NCBI RefSeq assembly: GCF_042680605.1
Contig: NZ_JBHUEE010000015.1
Location: 1 to 38,733 of the forward strand
Direction: 5' to 3'
DNA length: 38,733 bases
Source of the DNA: Allobogoriella deserti
Lineage (GTDB): Bacteria; Actinomycetota; Actinomycetes; Actinomycetales; Actinomycetaceae
A program made the position numbers and the translations under genes. Each line of letters begins with the position of its first letter. The stretch's first letter is position 1. The notes under the pieces are model-generated. The model searched no databases and had not been told where the DNA came from. It was given only the letters and a program-made list of their open reading frames with translations. Positions 8,140-16,197 of this stretch are shown here, one piece after another.

Positions 8140-9825
8140 CTACGGCCGAGGTAGCCGCAGTCCCATCACCAGTCCGGTGGCGCCGTGCTCGAGAACCCGG
8201 AAACCGATGTGCTCGTAGAAGCCGATGGCGCGCACGTTCCGGCCACCGACGCCCAGATGGATCCCCGGTACGTCCCGCTGTGCCACTGCATCGAGGACCG
8301 ACTCGATGAGGCGGCGACCGTTCCCACCACCTTGCCCCTCCGGGACGATGTCGATGTGCAGGTGTGCCGGGAACTGCACCAACCACGGGGCGTTCGTGCG
8401 CGGCGGCTCGTGCAGCCGACGGATCTGCCCCGCGTCGGGGGAGTCGTCGCCCTCGTCCGGAAGCGGGTACCGCGCCCGCAGCGCGGGCCACCAGCGCTCC
8501 TCGCACCACTGCTCGAACGCCGTGGTGTCCGCCGTCGCCACCGAGTAGCCCACCGGGGTTCCGTTATGGCCTCGCAGCACCCGGACGAGATCGGGCTCGC
8601 GCTCGAGGTAGGCGCCGAGGAAGTTGTGTCCGAGCAGCTCGCCGTGGCGGTACAGAGCGGTGGCGTCCCCACCCGAGTCTCCGGTCCGCAGGCAGATGTC
8701 GTACAGCACCGGTCTGTCCTCGGGCCGGTACCGGTCGACGACGAGGCCGGTCTCGCCACGTCCCGTAGCCGCCGGCGGGATCGCGAGCGGACCGTCTCCG
8801 GCGGGGTCGGAGGTCGGCTGACCCCCGCCGTCGGCGGCGGAGCGCAGTGCCGCCTGGACGCCCGCACGGACGCCCGCCGGCTCCGGCACCGCCCACCCCG
8901 CACGCTGGGCGGCGAGCCGCAGCGCTCCCACCACCGGGGGACCTGCGTCGCGCACCCGGTCGCCGAGCTCGGCGAGCACACCGCCGCGCACCGGTCCGTC
9001 GTTGGTCAGGACCGACCCGGCGAGCACGACGGCCGGGCTCTGCCGGTCCACCACCGACAGGGTGTGCAGCAGTGCCGTCACCGCACGCTGGACGATCGAG
9101 ACGGCGACGGCGTCCCCGTCGGCGGCACATCGGCTCACCACCGGAGCGAAGCGCCCGAGCTCGGCGGGGGAATGCACGTCCAGCACCCGCACCAGGTCCT
9201 GGCGCGGGTCACCGGTGCTCGGCCCGACCGCGTCGGCCAGCGCGCGGGCCTCAGCGGTCAGCGCCGTCGCCGGACCCCGGCCGTCGAGCTCCGCCGCCGC
9301 AGCCCGCAGCCCCTCCAGTGCCAGCCACACCCCCGACCCGGTATCGCCCAGCACCCATCCGAGACCGTCGCATCGCTGCGCCTGCTCGAAAGCCGAGAAG
9401 CGGGCCGCCACGGCACCGGTGCCGGCCAGCAGCAGGGCGCCGTCCGGGTTCTCGGACCCGGCCGCGAACGCGACCACCGGGTCCGTGACCACCTCGACCA
9501 CGCCGGGGCGCGGGCCGAGGGGGGCGAGCGCGGCATCGACCATGGTGACGACGCGGTCCCGGCCGGCCGGTCCGGCCCCGGAGACCCCGGCCAGGCAGGC
9601 GATCACCTCGGGCGCACGACCGGTTCTCGCCCGGGCAGTGGCCACGGTCTCGGTGAGCAGCTCGCGCAACGTCGTGCTCAGTTCACCGGTCGAGGACCGG
9701 AGGTTCGCGCCCCCGCCGCGCGCCGCCGCGGCGACCGCGCCGTCCGGTGACAGCACGGCCACGGTCGACGAGGTCCCGCCCACGTCGACGCCGATGACGA
9801 CGGGGAGCCGTGATCCCTCTGCCAT
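8140..9825 (-). CDS. GlcNAc-kinase-like (BadF/BadG) protein fused to an OGA-type GNAT acetyltransferase
   Basis: A 561-residue two-domain protein. Residues 1-330 are an actin-fold sugar kinase of the BadF/BadG/N-acetylglucosamine kinase family: DVGGT (14-18), GTG (135-137), GDTGSG (160-165) and AGS (269-271). Residues about 335-360 are a Gly/Pro/Ala linker. Residues about 362-561 are a GNAT domain with an acetyl-CoA loop of the Q-x-x-G-x-G form at Q498, G501 and G503, and a C-terminal FYEHIGF strand. By remembered sequence this half resembles the acetyltransferase-like C-terminus of human O-GlcNAcase (RPED..VLYDIC, a long insert with ERWWP, then FPAHLHIDI). It is divergent from murQ, which points to amino-sugar salvage: phosphorylation of GlcNAc or MurNAc by the first half. 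The acetyl acceptor of the second half is unknown; free amino sugars are a reasonable guess. Confidence 0.85.
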   Translation of the reverse strand: MAEGSRLPVVIGVDVGGTSSTVAVLSPDGAVAAAARGGGANLRSSTGELSTTLRELLTETVATARARTGRAPEVIACLAGVSGAGPAGRDRVVTMVDAALAPLGPRPGVVEVVTDPVVAFAAGSENPDGALLLAGTGAVAARFSAFEQAQRCDGLGWVLGDTGSGVWLALEGLRAAAAELDGRGPATALTAEARALADAVGPSTGDPRQDLVRVLDVHSPAELGRFAPVVSRCAADGDAVAVSIVQRAVTALLHTLSVVDRQSPAVVLAGSVLTNDGPVRGGVLAELGDRVRDAGPPVVGALRLAAQRAGWAVPEPAGVRAGVQAALRSAADGGGQPTSDPAGDGPLAIPPAATGRGETGLVVDRYRPEDRPVLYDICLRTGDSGGDATALYRHGELLGHNFLGAYLEREPDLVRVLRGHNGTPVGYSVATADTTAFEQWCEERWWPALRARYPLPDEGDDSPDAGQIRRLHEPPRTNAPWLVQFPAHLHIDIVPEGQGGGNGRRLIESVLDAVAQRDVPGIHLGVGGRNVRAIGFYEHIGFRVLEHGATGLVMGLRLPRP

Positions 9826-9850
9826 GCCTACCTCGCGTTCCTCGTATGTG

Positions 9851-9889
9851 GTGACAATTTCCCGCCGCTACGCTAGCTGTGAAAGTTTC
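9851..9889 (+). promoter_or_regulatory. Candidate murQ promoter with operator-like palindrome
   Basis: GTGACA (9851-9856, one mismatch to TTGACA), then 17 bp, then TAGCTG (9874-9879). It is followed by the nine-base palindrome GAAAGTTTC (9881-9889) close to the expected transcription start. A related half, AATTTCC, lies at 9857-9863. The palindrome would suit the RpiR-type regulator encoded downstream, but no second strong copy was found. Confidence 0.35.
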
Positions 9890-9941
9890 CTTCTGCAGCG
9901 ACTGCCGTCCGATCGCCGACACGACCCGACCGGAGACCACG

Positions 9942-10907
9942 ATGACCGACCACCGCCGAGACGTGCTGCGATCGCCCACCGAGGAACGCAACCCGCGCAC
10001 CGAGCAGATCGACCAGCTCGGCAGTCGCCCGCTGGTCGACCTCGTCCTCGGTGAGGACCGCGGGGTCGTCGCAGCGGTGGAGGCAGCCGCGGGAGCCCTC
10101 GCCGAACTCGTCGACCACGCCGTGCGCGCGGTCGACGACGGCTATCGCCTGCACTACGTCGGGTCAGGGACCTCGGGCCGCCTCGGCGTGCTCGACGCCG
10201 TCGAACTGTTGCCGACCTATGACGTCGGCGAGGAAACCGTCCGGGCGCACCTGGCCGGCGGTCTCGACGCCCTGGTGCACGCGGCAGAGGGGGCCGAGGA
10301 CGACGACGCCGCGGGTGCCGAGCTCGCCGGCGCGTTCTCCGCCGGTGACCTCGTGATCGGGATCGCCGCGTCCGGGCGCACCCCCTACGTCGGCGGCGCG
10401 CTGCGCGCCGCGCGCCGGGTCGGCGCGGCCACAGGCCTGATCACGAACAACCCGCACGCGCCCCTCGCCGAGCACAGCGACGTCATCGTTGCGCTCGACA
10501 CCGGTCCCGAGGTCGTCACCGGCTCCACCCGGATGCGGGCGGCGACGGCCCAGAAGATCGCGCTCAACACCTTCTCCACGGCGGCGATGGTCCGCTTGGG
10601 CAGGACGTACTCGAACCTGATGATCTCCGTGCGTGCGACCAACGAGAAGCTGCGGGCACGGACCGTGCGGATGCTCGTCCAGGCCAGCGGCGCGGAACCT
10701 GACCGCTGCGCCGCCGTTCTCGAGGCGGCCGGGCGCGAGGTTCGTCCTGCCCTGGTCGCCCTGCTCGCGGGCACCGACGACATCGCCGCCGCGCGGACGG
10801 CGGCGGAGCGCTTCCCTCCGGACCCGGACCGCACCGGCGACCCGGCAGGGGTGCGGGCCGCCGTCGCGGCACTGGGCGCCGTGTCTTCCGGCGGGCCGCA
10901 GCCGTGA
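9942..10907 (+). CDS. murQ: N-acetylmuramic acid 6-phosphate etherase
   Basis: A 321-residue SIS-domain enzyme that cleaves the lactyl ether of MurNAc-6-phosphate to GlcNAc-6-phosphate and D-lactate in peptidoglycan recycling. The N-terminal signature TEERNPRT (13-20) is present. GSGTSGRLGVLDAVE (74-88) holds the phosphosugar loop and the Glu (E88) aligned with catalytic E83 of E. coli; the second catalytic Glu lies in the AAEGAED block (116-119). GIAASGRTPYV, and GSTRM with KIALNTFST, complete the family pattern. The ATG at 9942 was chosen for its GGAG site six bases upstream and the match to family length; the frame is open upstream. Its stop overlaps the start of the RpiR gene (GTGA). Confidence 0.95.
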   Translation: MTDHRRDVLRSPTEERNPRTEQIDQLGSRPLVDLVLGEDRGVVAAVEAAAGALAELVDHAVRAVDDGYRLHYVGSGTSGRLGVLDAVELLPTYDVGEETVRAHLAGGLDALVHAAEGAEDDDAAGAELAGAFSAGDLVIGIAASGRTPYVGGALRAARRVGAATGLITNNPHAPLAEHSDVIVALDTGPEVVTGSTRMRAATAQKIALNTFSTAAMVRLGRTYSNLMISVRATNEKLRARTVRMLVQASGAEPDRCAAVLEAAGREVRPALVALLAGTDDIAAARTAAERFPPDPDRTGDPAGVRAAVAALGAVSSGGPQP

Positions 10908-11761
10908 GTTCCGTCCCGGTACGGCTGCGTGGGCTGCTCGGCCAGCTGTCACCGGCCACGCGCCGGGTGGCCGCCCATGTCCTTGCCGATCCGCATGCGG
11001 CGGCACAGTCGACCATCACGGAGCTTGCCGAGCAGACCGGGACGTCGCAGAGCACGATCGTGCGCCTGTGCCACGAGACCGGGCTCGCCGGCTACCGCGA
11101 GTTCCGACTCGCGCTCGCGGCGGACGTCGCCCGGTCCGACGCCGAGACCCCCACGGGGATCACCAGCGACATCTCCCCGGACGACGAGCTGGCCACCGTC
11201 GTCGCCAAGATCGCGGTCGCGGACACCCGCGCGGTCAACCAGACCGCACAGGCACTCTCCGTCCCGGACCTGGAGGCCGTCGTCGTCGCCGTCGCCCGGG
11301 CTCGGCAGATCGGGATCTACGGCGTCGGCGCCTCGGGGATCGTCGCGGCGGACCTGGAGCAGAAGCTACGCCGTATCGGACTCGTCGCAGCCGCCCACAC
11401 CGACATCCATCTGGCGCTGACCTCCGCCGCCCTGCTGACCGGCGACGACGTCGCGATCGGTCTGTCCCACAGCGGCACCACGTCCGAGACCGTCGACGCG
11501 CTCGCCACGGCCCGCCGCGCCGGCGCGGTGACGGTGGCCGTCACCGACGCGCCCCGTTCACCCGTCGCCGCGGCCGCGGACCGCGTCCTGCTCACCGCCG
11601 CGCAGGAGACCAGGTTTCGCTCGGGTGCCACCGCTTCCCGGCTCGCCCAGCTCACCGTGGTCGACTGTCTTTACGTCGGCGTCGCCCAGCGCACCTACGC
11701 CGCCAGTCGCCGCGCGCTCGAGCTCACCCGCGACGCCGTCAGCCACCGGCGCCGGACCTGA
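10904..11761 (+). CDS. RpiR-family transcriptional regulator (HTH plus SIS)
   Basis: A 285-residue regulator. Helix-turn-helix of the RpiR type at about residues 37-61 (ITELAEQTGTSQSTIVRLCHE), and a SIS sugar-phosphate sensing domain at about 120-265 with GVGASG and LSHSGTTSET. The GTG start overlaps the murQ stop by four bases, so it is translationally coupled. A MurR/NagR-like role, sensing MurNAc-6-P or GlcNAc-6-P and controlling the divergent murQ/kinase promoters, is the natural inference; MurR of E. coli is the known parallel. Confidence 0.9.
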   Translation: MSSVPVRLRGLLGQLSPATRRVAAHVLADPHAAAQSTITELAEQTGTSQSTIVRLCHETGLAGYREFRLALAADVARSDAETPTGITSDISPDDELATVVAKIAVADTRAVNQTAQALSVPDLEAVVVAVARARQIGIYGVGASGIVAADLEQKLRRIGLVAAAHTDIHLALTSAALLTGDDVAIGLSHSGTTSETVDALATARRAGAVTVAVTDAPRSPVAAAADRVLLTAAQETRFRSGATASRLAQLTVVDCLYVGVAQRTYAASRRALELTRDAVSHRRRT

Positions 11762-11888
11762 TCGTCGGCGGCACCGGCCGGTCGAGGTGCGTGCCTCGTA
11801 CTTGTGTGCGGCACCGGACCCGGCACGCGGGAACGTCGCACGTCAGGCCGGTGAGGCGGTGTGTCCACTAGTCTCCCGGTACGCAGAC

Positions 11889-11898
11889 GTGACGTCAC
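11889..11898. promoter_or_regulatory. GTGACGTCAC palindrome upstream of DUF4282 gene
   Basis: A perfect 10-bp palindrome 19 bases before the GTG start, with TAGTCT (11869-11874) as a possible -10 box before it. It would sit in the 5' leader or over the start site. The factor is unknown. Confidence 0.25.
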
Positions 11899-11916
11899 CG
11901 AGAACGGAGTCCGACC

Positions 11917-12546
11917 GTGTCGAGCCAACCTCCAGTCCCGCCCAACTCCGGCAGTGGTGGGCCGCCGCCGTGGCAGCAGGGCCAGCCCGGGCAGCCCCCG
12001 CAGGGCCAGCCCGGTCAGCCCCCGCAGGGCCCGCCGCCCGGACGGCCGCCGCAGGGGCCGCCACCAGGCCAGCCGCCACAGGGGCAGCCCGGCGGCCCGC
12101 CCCCGCAGCAGCGTCCCGGCTTCGGCGGTCCGGGCGGTCCCGGTGGTCCGGGTGGGCCCGGCCCGTACGGCGGCCCGCAGTGGGGCGAGCAGCAGGAGCA
12201 GGAGGGCGGCTTCTTCAAGGCGCTGTTCGACCTGTCCTTCACGAAGTACATCACCATCACCTTCGCGAAGGTGATCTACGTCCTGCTGATCGTCGTCGCC
12301 GTGCTGATGTGGCTCGGCTGGATCATCGCCGGGTTCGCCAGTGGTGCGGCCATGGGTGCGGTGCCGGGTAGCGGCGGCGGGTCCGCCGTCCCGGGCGTGC
12401 TCGCGCTGCTGTTCGGCTGGATCCCGGCGTTCCTCATGATCATCTTCTACCGGGTCGGCCTCGAGATCGCGGTCTCGCTGATCCGGCAGGCGCAGAACAC
12501 CACCAAGCTCGTCGAGCAGAACGAGAAGTTGCTGCAGCGCAAATGA
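11917..12546 (+). CDS. DUF4282 membrane protein with Pro/Gly/Gln-rich N-terminus
   Basis: A 209-residue protein. Residues 1-90 are a low-complexity tail with repeated QPGQPPQG and GPPPGQPP units passing into GGPGGPGG. Two membrane helices follow at about 117-140 and 158-184, then a C-terminal helix (185-209) with heptad-like KLVEQNEKLL. The membrane part has the length and layout of DUF4282. The disordered proline-rich part would be cytoplasmic if the N-terminus faces in, and could recruit partners. Start GTG 11917 has an imperfect CGGAG site. The gene stands alone and ends 27 bp before a large palindrome. Confidence 0.8.
   Translation: MSSQPPVPPNSGSGGPPPWQQGQPGQPPQGQPGQPPQGPPPGRPPQGPPPGQPPQGQPGGPPPQQRPGFGGPGGPGGPGGPGPYGGPQWGEQQEQEGGFFKALFDLSFTKYITITFAKVIYVLLIVVAVLMWLGWIIAGFASGAAMGAVPGSGGGSAVPGVLALLFGWIPAFLMIIFYRVGLEIAVSLIRQAQNTTKLVEQNEKLLQRK
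11970..12180 (+). repeat. In-frame low-complexity repeats encoding Pro/Gly/Gln
   Basis: Degenerate tandem units of about 21-24 bases encoding QPGQPPQG-like blocks (about 11976-12110) are followed by GGTCCGGGC-type units encoding Gly-Gly-Pro (about 12121-12165). Such tracts can change in copy number by slippage. Confidence 0.6.
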
Positions 12547-12573
12547 CGTGACAGGCCGATCGGCCCGCCGCGT

Positions 12574-12613
12574 CACGACGCCCCTCGCCGCCGCGGCGGC
12601 GAGGGGCGTCGTG
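12574..12613. terminator. 40-bp perfect palindrome, probable bidirectional terminator
   Basis: Two 20-base arms (12574-12593 and 12594-12613) are exact reverse complements with no unpaired centre. It sits between the convergent stops of the DUF4282 gene (12546) and tesB (12648). There is no U-tract, as is common for actinobacterial terminators. The core CTCGCC...GGCGAG motif recurs in the hairpins after rpmF. Confidence 0.7.
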
Positions 12614-12647
12614 CGTCATGAGGGGCTGTGCGAGGACCCCGGCCCGG

Positions 12648-13607
12648 TCACTCGAGGGTGTCTTCCGGCACCCGCACCATGCCCTCCTGGGCGACCGTGG
12701 CGACATGCCGCCCGGCGGTGTCGAAGATCCGGGCCAGGCCGAGGCCGCGCCCGCCCTGTGCGCTCGGGGACTCCTGCACGTAGAGCAGCCACGCCCCGGC
12801 GTCGACCGGTCGGTGCCACCACATGCCGTGGTCCAGGCTCGCCACCGACAGCCCGTCGGCCTGCCAGCTCAGTCCGTGCCGGCGCAGCACCGGCTCGAGG
12901 AGGACCTGGTCGCACGCGTAGGCGAGCAGGGCCCGGTGCTGCAGCTGGGTCATCGCCTCCGGCAGCGAGGTGCGCGCCCGCATCCACAGCATCTGGCGGT
13001 CCGTCGGCTCGCCGGGCGGCCGCAGGTAGATCTCCGGGTCGACGTGCCGGATGTCGAAGGCCGCTGTCGAGGACAGGAACCGGGCCACCGGGTGGTCCAC
13101 CGATGCCAGCAGGTCGACGGCGCTGCCCAGGGTCTCCGGGTCGGGCGCCGCGGGAGCCGGCGACGCGTGATCGCGGCCGGGCTGGTCCTCCTGGTACGAG
13201 GAGATCAGCGACAGGATCGGCTTGCCCTGCTGCACCGCATGGGTGCGCCGGGTCGAGAACGAGCGCCCGTCGTGCAGTCGCTCGACGACGAAGGAGATCG
13301 GCTCCTCGACCTTCCCGGGGCGGAGGAAGTACCCGTGGACCGAATGCAGCTGCCGTAGCCCATCGCCGTCGTCGGGAAGGGTCTCGGCCGCGGCCAGCAC
13401 GGACTGGGCCAAGACCTGCCCGCCGTAGATCCGACCGGTGACCTGGGGGAGCGAGCCACCGGTGAACTCGTCGGTTCCCACCCGCCGCAGCCGCAGGGTG
13501 CGCAGGACGCTGCCCAGTGGCTCCTCGTCGGTGGCCGGGACGTCGATGACCTGCTCGATCGCGGTTGTGGCCGGAGCCACGGCGGCCTCGGAATCTGGGT
13601 CGGTCAT
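12648..13607 (-). CDS. tesB: Acyl-CoA thioesterase II
   Basis: A 319-residue double-hotdog thioesterase that hydrolyses medium- and long-chain acyl-CoA in the cytoplasm. Signatures: RIYGGQVLAQ near the start of the first hotdog; LHSVHGYFLRPG; the catalytic Asp in ACDQVLLEP; LDHGMWWHRP; and the C-terminal QEGMVR carrying the active-site Gln. A Pro/Ala-rich insert (SPAPAAPDPE) separates the halves. ATG at 13607 was chosen for its GAGGAG site; the frame is open 36 codons further without family similarity. It is the last gene of a probable ptsI-glbO-tesB unit, 26 bp after glbO. Confidence 0.93.
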   Translation of the reverse strand: MTDPDSEAAVAPATTAIEQVIDVPATDEEPLGSVLRTLRLRRVGTDEFTGGSLPQVTGRIYGGQVLAQSVLAAAETLPDDGDGLRQLHSVHGYFLRPGKVEEPISFVVERLHDGRSFSTRRTHAVQQGKPILSLISSYQEDQPGRDHASPAPAAPDPETLGSAVDLLASVDHPVARFLSSTAAFDIRHVDPEIYLRPPGEPTDRQMLWMRARTSLPEAMTQLQHRALLAYACDQVLLEPVLRRHGLSWQADGLSVASLDHGMWWHRPVDAGAWLLYVQESPSAQGGRGLGLARIFDTAGRHVATVAQEGMVRVPEDTLE

Positions 13608-13633
13608 GGACCTCTCCTCGCTCGGTGCCGGGC

Positions 13634-14074
13634 TCACAGCAGCGAGCGCCGGTGCTCGGCGCCGGGTTCGGCGGTGTTGACCATCGCGTGGGCGGCGCGT
13701 TCGAGATAGTCCCACAGCACCGCCTCGAGCTCGGGCTCGAGACCGACCTCCTCGACCGCGGCACGCATGTGCGTCAACCAGCGGTCGCGCGCGTCGGTGG
13801 TGACGGCGAACGGCATGTGACGCATGCGCAGCCTCGGGTGCCCGCGCTGGTCGGAGTACGTCGTCGGGCCGCCCCAGTACTGCTCGAGGAACATCCGCAG
13901 CCGTTGCTCGGCGCCCTCCCAGTCGTCCTGCGGGTACAGCGGCGCGAGCACCTCGTCCTCGCGCACACCTTGGTAGAAGCGGTGGACCAGGCGGACGAAC
14001 GTTTCGTGCCCGCCCATGGCCTCGTACATGCTGGCCGGCGAGTCGCCGCCGGGCGTTCCGGGCGTGGTGGTCAC
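13634..14074 (-). CDS. glbO: Group II truncated hemoglobin (trHbO)
   Basis: A 146-residue globin close to mycobacterial GlbO. Visible haem-pocket residues by remembered alignment: Tyr B10 (Y34), Tyr CD1 (Y47 in LYPQDD), proximal His F8 (H86 in RMRHMPF) and Trp G8 (W99). The family block FLEQYWGGP with YSDQRGHPRLRM is intact. It likely handles O2/NO chemistry near the membrane, as proposed for trHbO. The start is taken as GTG 14074, giving the normal N-terminus; a GGAGG run touches it directly, so spacing is poor. It begins 14 bp after the ptsI stop and is probably co-transcribed with it. Confidence 0.94.
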   Translation of the reverse strand: MTTTPGTPGGDSPASMYEAMGGHETFVRLVHRFYQGVREDEVLAPLYPQDDWEGAEQRLRMFLEQYWGGPTTYSDQRGHPRLRMRHMPFAVTTDARDRWLTHMRAAVEEVGLEPELEAVLWDYLERAAHAMVNTAEPGAEHRRSLL

Positions 14075-14088
14075 CCCTCCATGATGAC

Positions 14089-15780
14089 CTACAGGCCGAG
14101 CTCTGCGAGCACCGGAAGCGCCTCGCGCACGCGGGATCTGGCGTCGGCCGCGGACTCGGCGGCCAGCGCCGCCCCCGCGAGCTCGCGGCACGCCTGCAGA
14201 TCCGTGGCCTGCAGCACCGCCGCCACCTCGCCCAGCGCCCGCGGAGTCATGGACAGCGACGTCACGCCGAGACCGACGAGGACGACGGCGAGGGCCGGGT
14301 CCGCGGCGGCCTCGCCGCACACGCCGACCGGCCGGGACTGCTGCGCTCCGCCGGCGCAGGTCGCCTCGACGAGGCGCAGGACGGCGGGCTGCCACGGATC
14401 GGACAGCTCGGCCAGCGACCCGAGCAGCCGGTCCGCGGCCATGGCGTACTGGGTGAGGTCGTTGGTGCCGAGGGAGGCGAACGTGGCACGCGCCAGGATG
14501 GGGCCGGACAGCAGGGCCGCGCTCGGCACCTCGACCATGACCCCGGCCCTGGTCAGGCCGTACCGCCCGCAGGCGGCGACGAACGCCTCGGTCTCCTCGA
14601 CCGTGGCCACCATGGGCGCCATCACCCACACGTCGGCCTCGTGATCCGCAGCCGCCTGGGCGATCGCAGCGAGCTGGTGGTCGAGCACCTCGGGTGCGTG
14701 CCGGCTCGTGCGCAGGCCCCGCACCCCGAGCGCCGGATTGACCTCGTCGTCGGCGACGACGAACGGCATCGGCTTGTCGGCGCCCGCGTCGAGCGTGCGG
14801 ATCACCACCTTCTTCCCGGGGAAGTGCGCGAGGACCTTGCCGTACGCGGCCGCCTGCTCCTCGATCCCCGGCTCCTCCGTCCGGTCCAGGAAGCAGAACT
14901 CCGTGCGGAACAGTCCGACGCCCTGCGCGTTCGCGGCCTCGGCCGCCTCGGCGCTCGTCGGGTCGCCGACGTTGGCGAGCAGTTCGACGTCGTGCCCGTC
15001 CGCTGTGCGCCCGTGCCCGTCGAACGGCCGGGTCGTGGCCGCGGGACGCCGCGCTGCGGCGATCTCCTCCTCGGTCGGGTCGACCCGGACCGTCCCGGCC
15101 CCGCCGTCGACCAGGACCGTCCGGTCGTCGGTGAGGGTCTCCAGCGCGCCACGCAGGCCCACCACGGCCGGGATACCGAGTGAGCGGGCGAGGATCGCGG
15201 TGTGCGAGGTCGGCCCACCCTCGGCGGTGACGATGGCGCGCACGCGCTCAGGGTCGAGCAGCGCGGTGTCCGCCGGTGCGAGGTCGAGCGCGACGAGGAC
15301 GAACGGCTCGGCCCGCTGCGGCACCCCGGGCACCGGCGCGCCGGTGAGCTCGGCGATGATCCGGTCCCGGACGTCGGCGACGTCGCGCGCCCGTTCGGCC
15401 ATGTAACCGCCGAGCTCGCGCAGCTGCTCCGCCACCGTCCCGGCCGCCTGCCAGACCGCGCGTTCGGGCGGCAGACGCTCGCCCCGCACGAGGTCGGCCG
15501 CGGTGCCGACCAGGGTCGGATCCGCCGCCATCTGCGCCGTGGTCTCGAGCAGCTCACGGCGTTCCCCCTCGACCGACGCCGCCGACCGTTCCAAGTCCTC
15601 GGCGACGGCCTGGGCTGCCCGGCCGATGCGCTCGGCCTCGGGATCGACCCGGTCCTCGGGCACGGGCGGGCCCGTGTCCGGTTCCCCGGCCGGTGGGCGC
15701 ACCTGCGCGACCGGGCCCGCCGCCCGGCCCGGGCTCACGCCGACGCCGCGCACGAGGTCGCTCGAGTCGGTGGTGGTCAT
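14089..15780 (-). CDS. ptsI: PTS enzyme I (phosphoenolpyruvate-protein phosphotransferase)
   Basis: A 563-residue cytoplasmic enzyme that takes phosphate from PEP to its His and passes it to HPr. N-terminal phospho-domain with GGPTSHTAILARSLG, active His at 193. PEP-binding domain with GVGLFRTEF, the LDAGADKP region, MVEVPSAA, SLGTNDLTQY and the catalytic Cys in GVCGEA (about 488). Length is normal and all key residues are present. The ATG at 15780 has a GAGGAG site. It is divergent from the EIIB-malQ unit and leads glbO and tesB. HPr is not encoded in this window. Confidence 0.95.
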   Translation of the reverse strand: MTTTDSSDLVRGVGVSPGRAAGPVAQVRPPAGEPDTGPPVPEDRVDPEAERIGRAAQAVAEDLERSAASVEGERRELLETTAQMAADPTLVGTAADLVRGERLPPERAVWQAAGTVAEQLRELGGYMAERARDVADVRDRIIAELTGAPVPGVPQRAEPFVLVALDLAPADTALLDPERVRAIVTAEGGPTSHTAILARSLGIPAVVGLRGALETLTDDRTVLVDGGAGTVRVDPTEEEIAAARRPAATTRPFDGHGRTADGHDVELLANVGDPTSAEAAEAANAQGVGLFRTEFCFLDRTEEPGIEEQAAAYGKVLAHFPGKKVVIRTLDAGADKPMPFVVADDEVNPALGVRGLRTSRHAPEVLDHQLAAIAQAAADHEADVWVMAPMVATVEETEAFVAACGRYGLTRAGVMVEVPSAALLSGPILARATFASLGTNDLTQYAMAADRLLGSLAELSDPWQPAVLRLVEATCAGGAQQSRPVGVCGEAAADPALAVVLVGLGVTSLSMTPRALGEVAAVLQATDLQACRELAGAALAAESAADARSRVREALPVLAELGL

Positions 15781-15966
15781 CGTTGCTCCTCTTCCCCGCG
15801 GTTGCGAGCCATCATGCCGTGCCGGACGCTGGGCGCGCAGTCAGGTCCGGTGGTGCGCGTGGCCCGCGCGCCAGTCCGTGTCCGTGCAGGTGCGGGCGGT
15901 AGGCTTCATGAAGGCACGCGGGCGTGCTCCGCCCGCGCATTCGTCCGATCCCGATGGAGGAGTCAC

Positions 15967-16197
15967 ATGAGCAAGGCCGAGAACATCCTGGCCGCCCTAG
16001 GGGGTGCACCGAACGTCGTCGTGGTGGAACCGTGCATCACCCGGTTGCGCGTGGAGGTCAAGGACCCGGCCGTGGTGGGTGAGTCGGACCTGAAGGCCAC
16101 CGGTGCGTTCGGCGTCGTCCGCACCGGACGGGTCGTCCAGATCGTCGTCGGTCCGGAGGCGGACGACCTCGCCGAGGAGATCAGCACGCTGCTGTGA
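15967..16197 (+). CDS. Free-standing PTS EIIB domain, copy 1
   Basis: A 76-residue single-domain EIIB of the glucose/GlcNAc family. The phosphorylated Cys lies in the PCITRLRVEV motif (residue 23), followed by GAFGVV and VVGPEAD. It relays phosphate from EIIA to sugar bound to EIIC. The ATG has a GGAGGA site. By hand count it matches the second copy (19843) at 47 of 76 positions. Its stop overlaps the malQ GTG (16194-16197), so synthesis is coupled. Free EIIB next to separate EIIC resembles the Streptomyces GlcNAc system (NagF/NagE2). A possible TAGGCT -10 lies at 15900-15905, and a stem of CGCGGGCG/CGCCCGCG at 15917-15937 is in the leader. Confidence 0.92.
   Translation: MSKAENILAALGGAPNVVVVEPCITRLRVEVKDPAVVGESDLKATGAFGVVRTGRVVQIVVGPEADDLAEEISTLL

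Noticed and set aside
15781..15966. DasR-type dre sites (TGGTCTAGACCA-like) near the PTS genes
   Set aside because: Looked for because of the resemblance to the Streptomyces GlcNAc PTS; no convincing match here or at 19668-19842 or 9826-9941.
15908..15970. 20-codon ORF ending in the start of EIIB copy 1
   Set aside because: The ATG lies only two bases after the candidate TAGGCT -10, so it would probably be upstream of the transcript start, and it has no ribosome-binding site.
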